A stretch of DNA of 64,000 bases, from assembly GCF_013372185.1 (NCBI RefSeq), contig NZ_CP053830.1, forward strand, positions 248,001 through 312,000, read 5' to 3'. Position 1 is the stretch's first letter. Each line of letters starts with the position of its first letter. Made by a program: the position numbers and the translations under genes. The notes beneath the pieces are model-generated. The model searched no databases and was not told the origin of the DNA. It worked only from the letters and a program-made list of their open reading frames with translations. The stretch is from Campylobacter lari subsp. lari (GTDB lineage: Bacteria; Campylobacterota; Campylobacteria; Campylobacterales; Campylobacteraceae). Positions 1 to 8,871 of the stretch are shown one piece after another.

Positions 1-1
1 G

Positions 2-427
2 CTTCGTGGTATGAGAACTTTGGATGTAAGAATGAAAGCTCATGAAAAAAGTGCAGATGAGGTGGTAGAGTTTTTACAAAGTAGAAAAGAAGTTAAAACA
101 ATTTTTTATCCAAAATTAAAAACTCATCCAAATCATGAAGTTTTTATGCGCGATCATAAAGGTGCTAATGGTATGGTAACGATTGAATTTGCAGATGGTA
201 TTTCAAAAGAACAAGCTATTGAGTTTGTAGATAATTTAGAATATTTTTCAATCGGTGCAAGCTGGGGTGGATATGAGAGTTTAGCTACTGTTACTACTCC
301 ACCAAGAACGGCAACAGACTGGAGTGCTAGAGGGCCTTTTGTGAGATTTCATATAGGTCTTGAAGATAGTAAGGATTTGATTGCTGATTTAAAACAAGCA
401 TTTGAAAAAATAAATTTTAAAGGATAA
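2..427 (+). CDS. Cys/Met-metabolism PLP enzyme, C-terminal part (cut by window edge)
   Basis: The reading frame is open from base 2, so the gene begins upstream and only about 141 C-terminal residues are visible. The start LRGMRTLDVRM and the later SIGASWGGYESL and GLEDSKDLIADLKQAF are typical of the C-terminal domain of cystathionine beta/gamma-lyases and O-acetylhomoserine sulfhydrylases. The PLP-binding lysine lies upstream and cannot be checked, so lyase and synthase cannot be told apart. It ends four bases before the PurB-like gene and is probably co-transcribed with it. C. jejuni, as I recall, carries split metC-type genes at the equivalent place. Confidence 0.85.
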   Translation, partial: LRGMRTLDVRMKAHEKSADEVVEFLQSRKEVKTIFYPKLKTHPNHEVFMRDHKGANGMVTIEFADGISKEQAIEFVDNLEYFSIGASWGGYESLATVTTPPRTATDWSARGPFVRFHIGLEDSKDLIADLKQAFEKINFKG

Positions 428-430
428 AAC

Positions 431-1795
431 ATGGGTGTGAGTGTATTTGATATGAGGTTGCTTCAAGATTCTTGGAGCACTCCTGCAATGAGAGCTATTT
501 TTAGTGAAGAAAATAGAATTCAAAAATGGCTTGATGTAGAAGCTGCTCTAGCAAAAGCTCAAGCAAAACTTGGTATTATTCCTAACGAAGCAGCTACAGA
601 AATAGCTAAAAAAGCGCATTATAAATTTATGGATATGGATTTTATTTTTGCTGAGTTTAAAAAGACTAAGCACCCTTTAGTACCTACTGTGCGTGGTTTG
701 GAAAAAGCTTGTGAAAATGGTCTTGGTGAATATGTACACTTTGGTGTAACAACGCAAGATATCATTGATACAGGCTTAGTTTTACAATTTAAAGAAGCTA
801 TGGCTTTAATCAAACAAGATTTAAAAGATATAGCTAAAAATTTAGCAAAAATCGCAAAAGAGCATAAAAACACTGCAATGATGGGAAGAACCTTAGCTTT
901 GCAAGCTTTACCTATAACTTTTGGACACAAAGTTGCAATTTGGCTAAGTGAGCTTAATCGTCACTATGAAAGAATTATCGAGCTTGAAAAAAGATTATAT
1001 GTAGGATTAATCGTAGGTGCAGTGGGAACTAAAGCAAGTTTGAGTGATAAGGCTAATGAAGTAGAAAAACTTACTTTAGAAAGTTTAGGTTTAGAAGTTC
1101 CTGATATCTCATGGCAACCAGCAAGAGATCGTTTCATTGAGCTTGGCTATGTTTTAGGCAATATCAATGCAACCTTTAACAAAATCGCACATCAACTTTT
1201 AATCTTAGCTCATAATGAAATCGATGAAATTGCTGAGCCTTTTGGAAAAGGTCAAGTAGGAAGTTCTACCATGCCTCATAAAAGAAATCCTGCAGTAAGT
1301 GAAAATGCAGTAACTGTAAGTAATGCTCTAAGAGCTAATATTGCAATTTTAAGCGATATAGAAAGACATGAGCATGAAAGAGATGGTCAAGTTTGGAAAA
1401 TGGAATGGAAGCTTTTGCCAGAAGCATTTTTAATGCTTTCAGTGGTATTGGCAAATATGAAATTTGTCTTTGAAGGTTTAGAGGTTAAAAAAGACAAGAT
1501 GATAAAAAATCTTAACACGCTTAATGGTTTTGTATTAGCAGAACGCGTGATGTTTGCTTTGAGTGATCATTATGGTAAGCAACATGCACATGAAATTGTT
1601 TATGAAAATGCTATGAGGGGTATAGAAAATCATAAAACTTTCAAAGAAGTTTTACTTGAAGATGAGCGTGTGAGTAAGGTTTTAAGTGAAAAAGACATTG
1701 ATGTTTTAATGGATGCTACAACTTATGTAGGTTATGCACCAAAATTAGTTGATGAGTTCTTAGAAAAAATCGCTAATGCACCAATTCTAAAGTAG
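431..1795 (+). CDS. Fumarase/aspartase superfamily lyase, adenylosuccinate lyase-like
   Basis: A 454-residue protein that probably eliminates fumarate from a succinylated substrate. The superfamily signature GSSTMPHKRNP is present around residues 278-288, and the HFGVTTQDIIDTG segment matches the substrate-binding loop of PurB-like lyases. Length is right for the PurB family. The ATG follows AAAGG by about eight bases. It sits between a sulfur amino acid PLP enzyme and an MmgE/PrpD gene, not among purine genes, and C. jejuni has a similar extra fumarate-lyase gene beside feoAB. I therefore call the family and not purB; it may act on a different substrate. Confidence 0.85.
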   Translation: MGVSVFDMRLLQDSWSTPAMRAIFSEENRIQKWLDVEAALAKAQAKLGIIPNEAATEIAKKAHYKFMDMDFIFAEFKKTKHPLVPTVRGLEKACENGLGEYVHFGVTTQDIIDTGLVLQFKEAMALIKQDLKDIAKNLAKIAKEHKNTAMMGRTLALQALPITFGHKVAIWLSELNRHYERIIELEKRLYVGLIVGAVGTKASLSDKANEVEKLTLESLGLEVPDISWQPARDRFIELGYVLGNINATFNKIAHQLLILAHNEIDEIAEPFGKGQVGSSTMPHKRNPAVSENAVTVSNALRANIAILSDIERHEHERDGQVWKMEWKLLPEAFLMLSVVLANMKFVFEGLEVKKDKMIKNLNTLNGFVLAERVMFALSDHYGKQHAHEIVYENAMRGIENHKTFKEVLLEDERVSKVLSEKDIDVLMDATTYVGYAPKLVDEFLEKIANAPILK

Positions 1796-1801
1796 GAAAA
1801 A

Positions 1802-3142
1802 ATGTATTTAAGTGAAAAACTAGCCGAATTTATCATAAATTTAGACTATGAAGCTATTCCTAATGAAGTAAAGCAAAGAGCAAAAGAGCTCATGCTTGAT
1901 GCACTAGGAACAGCTCTAGCTGCTAAAAATGAAGCTTGTGTTTTAAACGCAACTAAGGCTTTTGAAGCTTTAAGCGTAAATCCTAGTGAAAAAATTTGGA
2001 GTGGGGATAAAAAGCTTGATGTAATTTATGCTGCGATGGTAAATGCTATTGCAGCGCATGCCCTTGATTTTGATGATACGCATACTGAAGCTATTTTGCA
2101 CGCAAGCGCTATTTTAACTCCACTTTGTTTAACTTATGGATTTAGCGTAAGTAAAGATGGAAAAAAAGTTTTAAAAGCTTTTATAGTTGGTTGGGAAATT
2201 GCTGCTAGAGTGGGTATAGCAAGCAAAGGAAGTTTCCATAAACGCGGCTTTCATACTACAGCTATAGCAGGAATTTTTGGTAGTGTAGCTGCAAGTTGTG
2301 TTTTACTTGATTTAAACAAAGAACAAATCATCAATGCACTAGGTTTAGCAGGAAGTTTTGCAAGTGGGGTAAATGAGTTTTTATCTAATGGTTCTAATTC
2401 TAAAGTTTTACACATAGCTAATGCTTTGAAAAATGGAATTTTAGTAGCAAATTTTGCAAAAGCTAATATGAGTGGTCCTTTGAGTATATTTGAAGGAAGG
2501 GATAATATTTTTAGAACTTTTGGCTTAGAAGAGGAGTGTGATAAAAATGAACTTTGTAAGGGCTTGAATGAAATTTGGCAAGTAATGCAAGTATCATTAA
2601 AACCTTATCCAAGTTGTCATTTTGCACATGGGCTTATTGATTGTGCTATGAGTTTAAGAAATGATGGCTTAAAAGCACAAGATATCAAAAGTTTGCATTG
2701 CTTTGTAGATGAAGTGCCAATTTCATTTATCTGTGATCCAATAGAAGTAAAATACACTCCACAAAGTGCTTATGCGGCCAAATTTTCCATGCCTTTTTTA
2801 ATGGCCTTGGCATTTTTTGATGGCAAAATTACTTTAAAATCTTATGAAAATTTAAATAGAGCTGAACTAATAGAATTTGCTAAAAAAATTAGCTATGAAA
2901 AGAAAAAATCTAGCGGTTTCCCTAAATACTTTCCAGGACATTTAGAAGCTGTTTTAAATGATGGAAGAGTAATTAAAAAAGATGTACTGATTAATAAAGG
3001 AAATTTTGATAATCCTTTAAGTTTTGATGAATTAAAAGATAAATTTCTTTCCAATGCTAGTATAGCACTTTCTTTAGAAAAGGCTGAGGAATTAGTCAAA
3101 AAGCTTCAAAATTTAGAAAATCTAAATGATTTTGATTTCTAG
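1802..3142 (+). CDS. MmgE/PrpD family protein
   Basis: A 446-residue protein of the MmgE/PrpD family, whose known members include 2-methylcitrate dehydratase. Family features are the LDYEAIPNEVKQRAKELMLD start, the AHALDFDDTH segment near residue 90 and KPYPSCHFAHG near residue 270. It starts six bases after the PurB-like gene and ends at a hairpin terminator, so it is probably the last gene of that operon. The frame is intact; the equivalent gene in C. jejuni NCTC 11168 is, as I recall, annotated as a pseudogene. No prpB or prpC lies nearby, so a methylcitrate role is not supported and the substrate is unknown. Confidence 0.85.
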   Translation: MYLSEKLAEFIINLDYEAIPNEVKQRAKELMLDALGTALAAKNEACVLNATKAFEALSVNPSEKIWSGDKKLDVIYAAMVNAIAAHALDFDDTHTEAILHASAILTPLCLTYGFSVSKDGKKVLKAFIVGWEIAARVGIASKGSFHKRGFHTTAIAGIFGSVAASCVLLDLNKEQIINALGLAGSFASGVNEFLSNGSNSKVLHIANALKNGILVANFAKANMSGPLSIFEGRDNIFRTFGLEEECDKNELCKGLNEIWQVMQVSLKPYPSCHFAHGLIDCAMSLRNDGLKAQDIKSLHCFVDEVPISFICDPIEVKYTPQSAYAAKFSMPFLMALAFFDGKITLKSYENLNRAELIEFAKKISYEKKKSSGFPKYFPGHLEAVLNDGRVIKKDVLINKGNFDNPLSFDELKDKFLSNASIALSLEKAEELVKKLQNLENLNDFDF

Positions 3143-3165
3143 CAATCTCATTTTTTGAGATTGCT
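3141..3165 (+). terminator. Hairpin terminator after the MmgE/PrpD gene
   Basis: A perfect 10-bp inverted repeat (AGCAATCTCA and TGAGATTGCT) with a 5-nt T loop begins inside the stop codon of the preceding gene. It is followed by an AT-rich stretch with a modest T run. It separates the three-gene operon upstream from feoAB. Confidence 0.7.
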
Positions 3166-3199
3166 TATTATTTTAAAAAAGAAATAATTTAATTTTTTA

Positions 3200-3205
3200 T
3201 ATAAT
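3200..3205 (+). promoter_or_regulatory. Predicted -10 box for feoAB
   Basis: TATAAT lies 30 bases before the feoA ATG, in a T-rich upstream stretch typical of Campylobacter sigma70 promoters. No -35 is recognisable. I could not identify a convincing Fur box, although Fur control would be expected for a ferrous iron importer. Confidence 0.55.
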
Positions 3206-3234
3206 GTTTTATCTTAGTTTTTGTAAGGAAAAAC

Positions 3235-3462
3235 ATGACTTTAGATACATTAAAAGATAATGAAGAAGCTATTATAGTAGGCTTTGAAGCAGATAAACAA
3301 CTCCGAGCAAGACTTTTTAGTTTTGGTTTTGCAAAAAACAAAAAAGTTAAAAAAATTCGCTCTTCTATAGCAAATTCTACTATCATGGTAGAACTTGATA
3401 CAACTTGCGTGATTTTACGCTCAAGTGAAGCAAAAATAATACAAATTTCAAAAGAGTTTTAA
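3235..3462 (+). CDS. feoA: Ferrous iron transport protein A
   Basis: A 75-residue SH3-like cytoplasmic protein that assists the FeoB iron channel. The fold is suggested by the pattern of a hydrophobic N-terminus, LRARLFSFGF in the position of the family's L.xmGl.pG segment, and short beta-rich repeats. Start ATG has AAGGAAAA just upstream. Its stop overlaps the feoB start by one base (TAATG), implying translational coupling. Confidence 0.85.
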   Translation: MTLDTLKDNEEAIIVGFEADKQLRARLFSFGFAKNKKVKKIRSSIANSTIMVELDTTCVILRSSEAKIIQISKEF

Positions 3463-5486
3463 TGAAAGAAATCATCATTGCTTTAGTAGGTCAGCCAAAT
3501 GTCGGTAAAAGTTTATTAATTAACGCACTTTGCAAAGCTAATATGAAAGTTGGAAATTTTAGCGGTGTCACGGTTGAAAAAGCTGAGGCTAGCTTAGTTT
3601 ATAAAAATTATGAGTTTAAATTTATAGATTTACCAGGAACTTATGCATTAGATGGTTATAGTGAAGAAGAAAAAATCACAAAAGATTTTCTAAAAAAAGG
3701 TGAATTTGATCTTGTAGTAAATGTGCTTGATTCTACAAATTTAGAGCGTAATTTGATTTTGAGTGCATCTTTAATAGAAGCTAAAATCAAAATGATTATG
3801 GCTTTAAATATGCAAGATGAAGCTAAAAATGAGGGTTTTAGTATAGATTTTAAAATTTTATCCCAACTTCTAAATACACCTTGTCTTGGGGTGTGTGCTA
3901 AAACTAAAGAAAATCTAAATGCGCTTTTGGATTTAATCATTTTAACGCATGAAGCCAAATTTGAAGCCAAAGAGCGTGTTTATAGTGATATTATAGAAGA
4001 AGAACTTGCAAAAATAAGTGAATTTTTAAATCAAAATGAAATTACATATTTAGATTTTTCTACAAAAGATTTGGCGCTTGCTTTACTTAAAAATGAAGCC
4101 AATATAGTCATTTCACACGCTTTGAGAGAAATACTTAATGAAGCTTTAGAAAAAATTTACATGGCATATCATAGCAAAGATATGGAAAGTATTTTTAAAG
4201 AAGAGCTGATTGCTTTTGCAAATGGTATATGCGCTAAGGTTTTAAGCAAGGGCGTTAAGTATAAAAATCATACCAAGGAAATAGATTCTATTTTAATTAA
4301 TAAATTTTTAGGAATTCCTATATTTTTGTTTTTTATGTGGGCTTTGTTTCAGCTAACCTTTACTTTAGGTCAAATCCCTATGGATTATATAGAAATGTTT
4401 TTTGCTAATTTAGGTGATATAGTAAAGAATAATATTAGCAATGAATTTATCGCTTCAGCCTTAGCTGATGGTGTTTTAGGTGGAGTTGGTGCGGTTATAA
4501 CTTTTTTACCAAATATTATGATTTTATTTTTTGGTATAGCCTTGCTTGAAACAACTGGATATATGGCTAGGGTTGCATTTTTATTAGATGGAATTTTATA
4601 CAAATTTGGCTTACATGGTAAAAGTTTTATCCCTTTAATCACAGGTTTTGGCTGTTCAGTGCCTGCATTTATGGCTACAAGAACTTTAAAAAATAAAAAA
4701 GATAGATTATTAACGCTTTTTATTATTAATTTTATGAGTTGTGGCGCAAGACTTCCTGTGTATGTGCTTTTTGTTGGAGTGTTTTTTCCTGCTGAAGTAG
4801 CAGGAAATTATCTTTTTGGAATTTATCTTTTGGGTGCATTTTTGGGTTTGATTGCAGCTAAGATTTTAAGAATGAGTGCTTTTAAAGGACAAGATGAGCC
4901 CTTTGTAATGGAAATGCCAAAATATAGAATGCCAAATTGGAATTTAGTATGGTTTATGGTGTTTAACAAAGCCAAAATGTATTTAAAAAAAGCCGGAACA
5001 TTTATTTTGATAGCTTCTTTGCTTATTTGGTTTGCGAGTAATTTTCCTGTGCAAGAAAATAATACTCAAGATGCTTTAACTCAAGAGCTTCAGATAGAAA
5101 ATAGTTATCTTGGACAATTTGGCAAAGCAATAGAACCTATTTTTGCTCCACTTGGTTTTGATTGGAAACTTAGTGTGTCTTTGGTAAGTGGTTTAGCGGC
5201 TAAAGAAGTGATGATTTCTACTATGGGTGTGCTTTATTCTTTAGGTGATGAGGTTGATGAGACAAGTTTAAATTTACAAGAGGCTATAAAAGAAAACATC
5301 CCTTTTAGCACAGCAGTAGCTTTTATACTTTTTGTTATGATTTATAATCCTTGCTTTGCAGCAACTATAGTTTTTGCTAAAGAAGCAGGAAATAAAAAGT
5401 ATGCATGGTATCTTTTTATATTCACATCTTTATGTGCGTATTTGGTCGCTTTTTTTGGGATTAATATTACTAAATTGATAATTTAA
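3462..5486 (+). CDS. feoB: Ferrous iron transporter FeoB
   Basis: Inner-membrane Fe(II) transporter of 674 residues with an N-terminal GTPase and a C-terminal channel. G1 is GQPNVGKS (about residues 9-16), the switch contains NFSGVTVEK, G3 is DLPG and the G4 position reads NMQD. Two Gate-type membrane regions follow; GFGCSVPAFMATR and NFMSCGARLPVY carry the conserved cysteines, and SGLAAKEVMISTMG marks the second Gate. It is preceded by feoA and ends at a palindromic terminator shared with the convergent tenA. This is likely the main Fe(II) uptake route of the cell. Confidence 0.95.
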   Translation: MKEIIIALVGQPNVGKSLLINALCKANMKVGNFSGVTVEKAEASLVYKNYEFKFIDLPGTYALDGYSEEEKITKDFLKKGEFDLVVNVLDSTNLERNLILSASLIEAKIKMIMALNMQDEAKNEGFSIDFKILSQLLNTPCLGVCAKTKENLNALLDLIILTHEAKFEAKERVYSDIIEEELAKISEFLNQNEITYLDFSTKDLALALLKNEANIVISHALREILNEALEKIYMAYHSKDMESIFKEELIAFANGICAKVLSKGVKYKNHTKEIDSILINKFLGIPIFLFFMWALFQLTFTLGQIPMDYIEMFFANLGDIVKNNISNEFIASALADGVLGGVGAVITFLPNIMILFFGIALLETTGYMARVAFLLDGILYKFGLHGKSFIPLITGFGCSVPAFMATRTLKNKKDRLLTLFIINFMSCGARLPVYVLFVGVFFPAEVAGNYLFGIYLLGAFLGLIAAKILRMSAFKGQDEPFVMEMPKYRMPNWNLVWFMVFNKAKMYLKKAGTFILIASLLIWFASNFPVQENNTQDALTQELQIENSYLGQFGKAIEPIFAPLGFDWKLSVSLVSGLAAKEVMISTMGVLYSLGDEVDETSLNLQEAIKENIPFSTAVAFILFVMIYNPCFAATIVFAKEAGNKKYAWYLFIFTSLCAYLVAFFGINITKLII

Positions 5487-5507
5487 TCATCTTTATGATG
5501 ATTAAAT
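5481..5507. terminator. Bidirectional terminator between feoB and tenA
   Basis: A perfect 11-bp palindrome with a 5-nt loop; the arms begin ATTTAATCATC and GATGATTAAAT. It covers both stop codons of the convergent genes. The A/T-rich arms supply a U tract in both directions. Confidence 0.6.
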
Positions 5508-6167
5508 TTCCATTTTTTGCTCTAAAGAGTGTTGCCAAAAGGCCGTTTCAAGTCTTATAGTAGTATAAAAAATTTCGTTTAATTTTTTAAATTTTTCTTC
5601 ACTAATGCTATTTGTATAAGAATTAAAAAAGTCTTTAAATTCTTTAATTTCATCTTGAAATTCTTTACCTGCATAGGTTAAAATCCACTCTTTGTAAGGA
5701 TGATTTTCTAAGCTTTTTTCATTAAGTCCTTTATAAATTTCTTCCCCTATATATGCATAACCTATAGCACAAGCACTCAAAGCACACAGCATATCCAAAT
5801 AATCACCATTTTGCCCCACACTTAGTAAGTATCTTGTATACGCAATATTAGTTAAGCTTTCATCTTTATAGCTAAGTTTTTCTACATCAATACCTAGTTT
5901 TAAAATACTTCTGTGAAGTTCTAATTCTCCTTCTAAAGTGTAGTTTTGATTTTTAATGGCAAATTGAATTTCTTTAGCGTTATTTGCATTTAAAGCAAGC
6001 AAAGCATAGCATTTTGCATAATTATTTAAAAAAATATAATCTTGTTTAAGATAAAACAAAAATGTATCTTTTTCTAAAGTACCATTTTGAAGTTTTTTTA
6101 CAAATTCATGGTGGATGTATTGCACCCAAGTTTTTTTATTTTCTTTTATAAGTTTATCTAAAAGCAT
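5502..6167 (-). CDS. tenA: TenA/thiaminase II family protein
   Basis: A 221-residue all-helical TenA-like protein, probably salvaging thiamin pyrimidine by hydrolysing aminopyrimidine breakdown products. The family's catalytic cysteine lies in LSACAIGYAYIG (about residues 131-142), and the C-terminal FWQHSL matches the helix bearing the conserved Glu/Trp-Gln pair. Length is normal. It is a single gene convergent with feoB, with an A-rich RBS (AAAGGAAA on the reverse strand) before the ATG. No thi genes are next to it here. Confidence 0.88.
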   Translation of the reverse strand: MLLDKLIKENKKTWVQYIHHEFVKKLQNGTLEKDTFLFYLKQDYIFLNNYAKCYALLALNANNAKEIQFAIKNQNYTLEGELELHRSILKLGIDVEKLSYKDESLTNIAYTRYLLSVGQNGDYLDMLCALSACAIGYAYIGEEIYKGLNEKSLENHPYKEWILTYAGKEFQDEIKEFKDFFNSYTNSISEEKFKKLNEIFYTTIRLETAFWQHSLEQKMEI

Positions 6168-6275
6168 AAATTTCCTTTGCTAAAATTTAAGCTTTTATTT
6201 AAACACAGATAATTAAATTTTTCGTAATAATCTTTAATTTTTAACTTTTTAAACAAGAAATTTATTTTTTTATTG

Positions 6276-6281
6276 TAAAAT
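6276..6281 (+). promoter_or_regulatory. Predicted -10 box for acpP
   Basis: TAAAAT (one mismatch to consensus) preceded by a long T-rich stretch, 31 bases before the acpP ATG. It lies in the 145-bp region between divergent tenA and acpP. Box assignment is by eye. Confidence 0.4.
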
Positions 6282-6312
6282 GTGGTTTAATTTTTTAAAC
6301 TAGGAGATAAAA

Positions 6313-6546
6313 ATGGCAATTTTTGATGATGTAAAAAAAGTAGTTGTTGAGCAACTTAGTGTTGATGAAGATGCAGTTAAAATGGAATCTAAAATCATTG
6401 AAGATTTAGGTGCAGATTCTTTAGATGTTGTTGAATTAGTTATGGCTTTAGAAGAAAAATTTGATGTGGAAATTCCAGACAGTGATGCTGAAAAACTAGT
6501 AAAAATCGAAGATGTTGTTAATTATATAGAAAATCTTCAAAAATAA
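6313..6546 (+). CDS. acpP: Acyl carrier protein
   Basis: A 77-residue acidic protein that carries growing fatty acids on a phosphopantetheine arm. The attachment serine is in [18 protein letters not shown] (Ser about residue 37). AGGAGAT lies just before the ATG. The order acpP-fabF-accA matches other Campylobacter genomes and forms a fatty acid synthesis operon. Confidence 0.97.
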   Translation: MAIFDDVKKVVVEQLSVDEDAVKMESKIIEDLGADSLDVVELVMALEEKFDVEIPDSDAEKLVKIEDVVNYIENLQK

Positions 6547-6572
6547 TTTTAATTTTTAATAAGGAGTGCGGT

Positions 6573-7787
6573 TTGAAACGCGTTGTAGTAACAGGTATAG
6601 GAATGATCAATGCCCTTGGTTTAGACAAAGATAGCTCATTTAAAGCAATTTGTGATGGTAAAAGTGGCGTTGATAAAATCACCCTTTTTGATACCACTGA
6701 TTTTCCAGTGCAAATTGCTGCTGAAGTAAAAAATTTTGATCCTTTAAGTGTTTGTGATGCTAAAGAGGTTAAAAAAATAGATCGTTTTATACAACTTGGT
6801 ATTAAAGCAGCAAAAGAAGCTATGGAAGATGCTAAATTTGATGAAACTTTAAACAAAGAAGAATTTGGTGTAGTTTCAGCAGCTGGTATAGGTGGTTTAC
6901 CAAATATAGAAAAAAATTCCGTTACTTGCGCACAGCGTGGACCACGCAAAATTACTCCTTTTTTCATACCATCAGCTTTGGTTAATATGCTTGGTGGGAT
7001 TATTTCAATCGAACATGGATTACAAGGACCAAATATTTCTTGTGTGACAGCTTGTGCTGCTGGAACTCATGCTATAGGCGAAGCTTATAAAAGCATAGCT
7101 TTAGGTAATGCAGATAAAATGCTTGTTGTAGGAGCAGAAGCTGCTATTTGTGCTGTAGGTATTGGCGGGTTTGCTGCGATGAAAGCTCTTTCTACTAGAA
7201 ACGATGATCCAGCTAAAGCTTCAAGACCATTTGACAAAGAAAGAGATGGTTTTGTAATGGGTGAGGGTGCTGGTGCTTTAGTGTTTGAAGAGTATGAGGC
7301 TGCTAAAAAGCGTGGAGCTAAAATTTATGCTGAGTTAGTAGGTTTTGGTGAAAGTGCAGATGCACATCATATCACTTCGCCTACTTTAGAAGGGCCATTG
7401 CGTGCTATGAAAAAAGCTTTAAAAATGGCAGGAAATCCAAAAGTAGATTATATTAATGCACACGGAACTTCGACTCCAGTAAATGATAAAAATGAAACAG
7501 CAGCTATTAAAGAGCTTTTCAAAGATCAAATTCCTTTAGTTAGTTCTACAAAAGGTCAAACAGGCCATTGTTTGGGTGCTGCTGGTGCTATTGAGGCTGT
7601 TATTTCTTTAATGGCACTTGATCAAGGTGTATTGCCACCAACTATCAATCAAATCGTAGCAGATGAAAATTGCGATCTTGACTATATATCAAATACTGCA
7701 AGAAAAAGCGAAGTTAATGTTGTAATGAGCAATTCTTTTGGTTTTGGTGGAACAAATGGTTGTGTGATTTTCAAAAAAGTAGATTAA
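6573..7787 (+). CDS. fabF: 3-oxoacyl-ACP synthase II
   Basis: A 404-residue condensing enzyme that elongates acyl-ACP with malonyl-ACP. The catalytic triad is visible: Cys in [15 protein letters not shown] (near residue 162), His in [11 protein letters not shown] and His in [15 protein letters not shown]. The start is TTG at 6573, placed nine bases after a strong AAGGAG; the next residues [10 protein letters not shown] are the standard FabF N-terminus, which supports the non-ATG start. It is followed one base later by accA. Confidence 0.97.
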   Translation: MKRVVVTGIGMINALGLDKDSSFKAICDGKSGVDKITLFDTTDFPVQIAAEVKNFDPLSVCDAKEVKKIDRFIQLGIKAAKEAMEDAKFDETLNKEEFGVVSAAGIGGLPNIEKNSVTCAQRGPRKITPFFIPSALVNMLGGIISIEHGLQGPNISCVTACAAGTHAIGEAYKSIALGNADKMLVVGAEAAICAVGIGGFAAMKALSTRNDDPAKASRPFDKERDGFVMGEGAGALVFEEYEAAKKRGAKIYAELVGFGESADAHHITSPTLEGPLRAMKKALKMAGNPKVDYINAHGTSTPVNDKNETAAIKELFKDQIPLVSSTKGQTGHCLGAAGAIEAVISLMALDQGVLPPTINQIVADENCDLDYISNTARKSEVNVVMSNSFGFGGTNGCVIFKKVD

Positions 7788-7788
7788 T

Positions 7789-8724
7789 ATGGCTTCTTAT
7801 TTAGATTTTGAAAAAAATATCCAGCAAATTGATGAAGATTTAGCAAATGCTAAAATCAAAGGCGATGATGAAGCGGTAAAAATTTTAGAAAAAAACCTTG
7901 AAAAAGAAACTCAAAAAGTTTATAAAAATTTAAGCGATTACCAACGCTTACAGCTTGCAAGACATCCTGATCGTCCTTATGCGCTTGATTATATTCAAGC
8001 TATATTAAGTGATGCTTATGAAATTCATGGTGATCGTACTTTTAGAGATGATCCTGCTATTGTGTGTTATGCAGGCTATATAGGTGGTAAAAAAGTTATT
8101 GTTATAGGTGAGCAAAAAGGTAGAGGTACTAAAGATAAGCTTCATAGAAATTTTGGTATGCCTCATCCTGAAGGTTATAGAAAAGCTCTAAGAGTAGCAA
8201 AAATGGCTGAAAAATTTGACATACCGGTATTATTTTTAGTAGATACTCCAGGTGCTTACCCAGGAGTAGGTGCTGAAGAGCGTGGTCAAAGTGAGGCTAT
8301 AGCTAGAAATTTATATGAGTTAAGCGCCCTTAAAACAATCACTATAGCAGTAGTTATAGGTGAAGGTGGAAGTGGTGGTGCTTTAGCCATAGGAGTAGCT
8401 GATAAACTTGCTATGATGAAAAATTCAGTTTTCTCTGTGATTTCACCTGAGGGTTGTGCTGCTATTTTATGGAATGATCCATCAAAAAGTGAAGCTGCTA
8501 CTAAGGCGATGAAAGTAACTGCTGATGATTTAAAAACCCAAGGTTTAATAGATGATGTTATCGAAGAACCAATGAGTGGAGCTCATAGAGATAAAGAAAA
8601 TGCGATTAAAAATTTGAGTGATTATGTCTTAAAAGCTATAGAAGAGTTAGAACAATACGATAAACGCGAATTAGCTGCATTAAGAATGCAAAAAATCTTT
8701 AAATTTGGAGCTTTTGCTGAATGA
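7789..8724 (+). CDS. accA: Acetyl-CoA carboxylase carboxyltransferase alpha subunit
   Basis: A 311-residue subunit that, with AccD, moves the carboxyl group from biotin to acetyl-CoA. Recognised by [57 protein letters not shown] and [16 protein letters not shown]. Length is normal. It starts one base after fabF and ends in a hairpin terminator. accD is not in the window. Confidence 0.97.
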   Translation: MASYLDFEKNIQQIDEDLANAKIKGDDEAVKILEKNLEKETQKVYKNLSDYQRLQLARHPDRPYALDYIQAILSDAYEIHGDRTFRDDPAIVCYAGYIGGKKVIVIGEQKGRGTKDKLHRNFGMPHPEGYRKALRVAKMAEKFDIPVLFLVDTPGAYPGVGAEERGQSEAIARNLYELSALKTITIAVVIGEGGSGGALAIGVADKLAMMKNSVFSVISPEGCAAILWNDPSKSEAATKAMKVTADDLKTQGLIDDVIEEPMSGAHRDKENAIKNLSDYVLKAIEELEQYDKRELAALRMQKIFKFGAFAE

Positions 8725-8743
8725 TTTGCATTTTTATGCAAAT
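8724..8743 (+). terminator. Hairpin terminator after accA
   Basis: An 8-bp stem (ATTTGCAT/ATGCAAAT) with a TTTT loop begins in the accA stop codon. A run of seven T follows at about 8750-8756. This closes the fatty acid operon ahead of the tRNA gene. Confidence 0.65.
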
Positions 8744-8769
8744 TTCAACTTTTTTTAAAAAAACTATTG

Positions 8770-8775
8770 TATAAT
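8770..8775 (+). promoter_or_regulatory. Predicted -10 box for tRNA-Phe
   Basis: TATAAT ends 17 bases before the first base of the tRNA, in an AT-rich context. The spacing would give a short leader. Confidence 0.6.
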
Positions 8776-8792
8776 TACAACTTCAATTCAGT

Positions 8793-8868
8793 GGTTGGAT
8801 AGCTCAGTCGGTAGAGCAGCAGACTGAAAATCTGCGTGTCGGCAGTTCGATTCTGCCTCTAACCACCA
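8793..8868 (+). tRNA. tRNA-Phe (GAA)
   Basis: A complete 76-nt cloverleaf. The acceptor arms GGTTGGA and TCTAACC pair (one G-U), the anticodon loop is CTGAAAA with anticodon GAA, the T arm is GGCAG-TTCGATT-CTGCC, and CCA is encoded. The gene stands alone between accA and the reverse DUF455 gene, whose stop lies four bases downstream. Confidence 0.98.
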
Positions 8869-8871
8869 TCT

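Noticed and set aside
619-930. Reverse-strand open frame of about 100 codons inside the PurB-like gene
   Set aside because: It lies wholly within a well-conserved gene, has no ribosome-binding site and shows low-complexity composition; it is a shadow of the forward gene. The same holds for reverse frames at 3656-3970, 6518-6967, 13948-14280, 14509-14853 and 52948-53370.
431-1795. Naming the lyase purB
   Set aside because: The family fits, but the neighbours are not purine genes and campylobacters can carry a second PurB-like lyase here; the true purB is outside this window if present.
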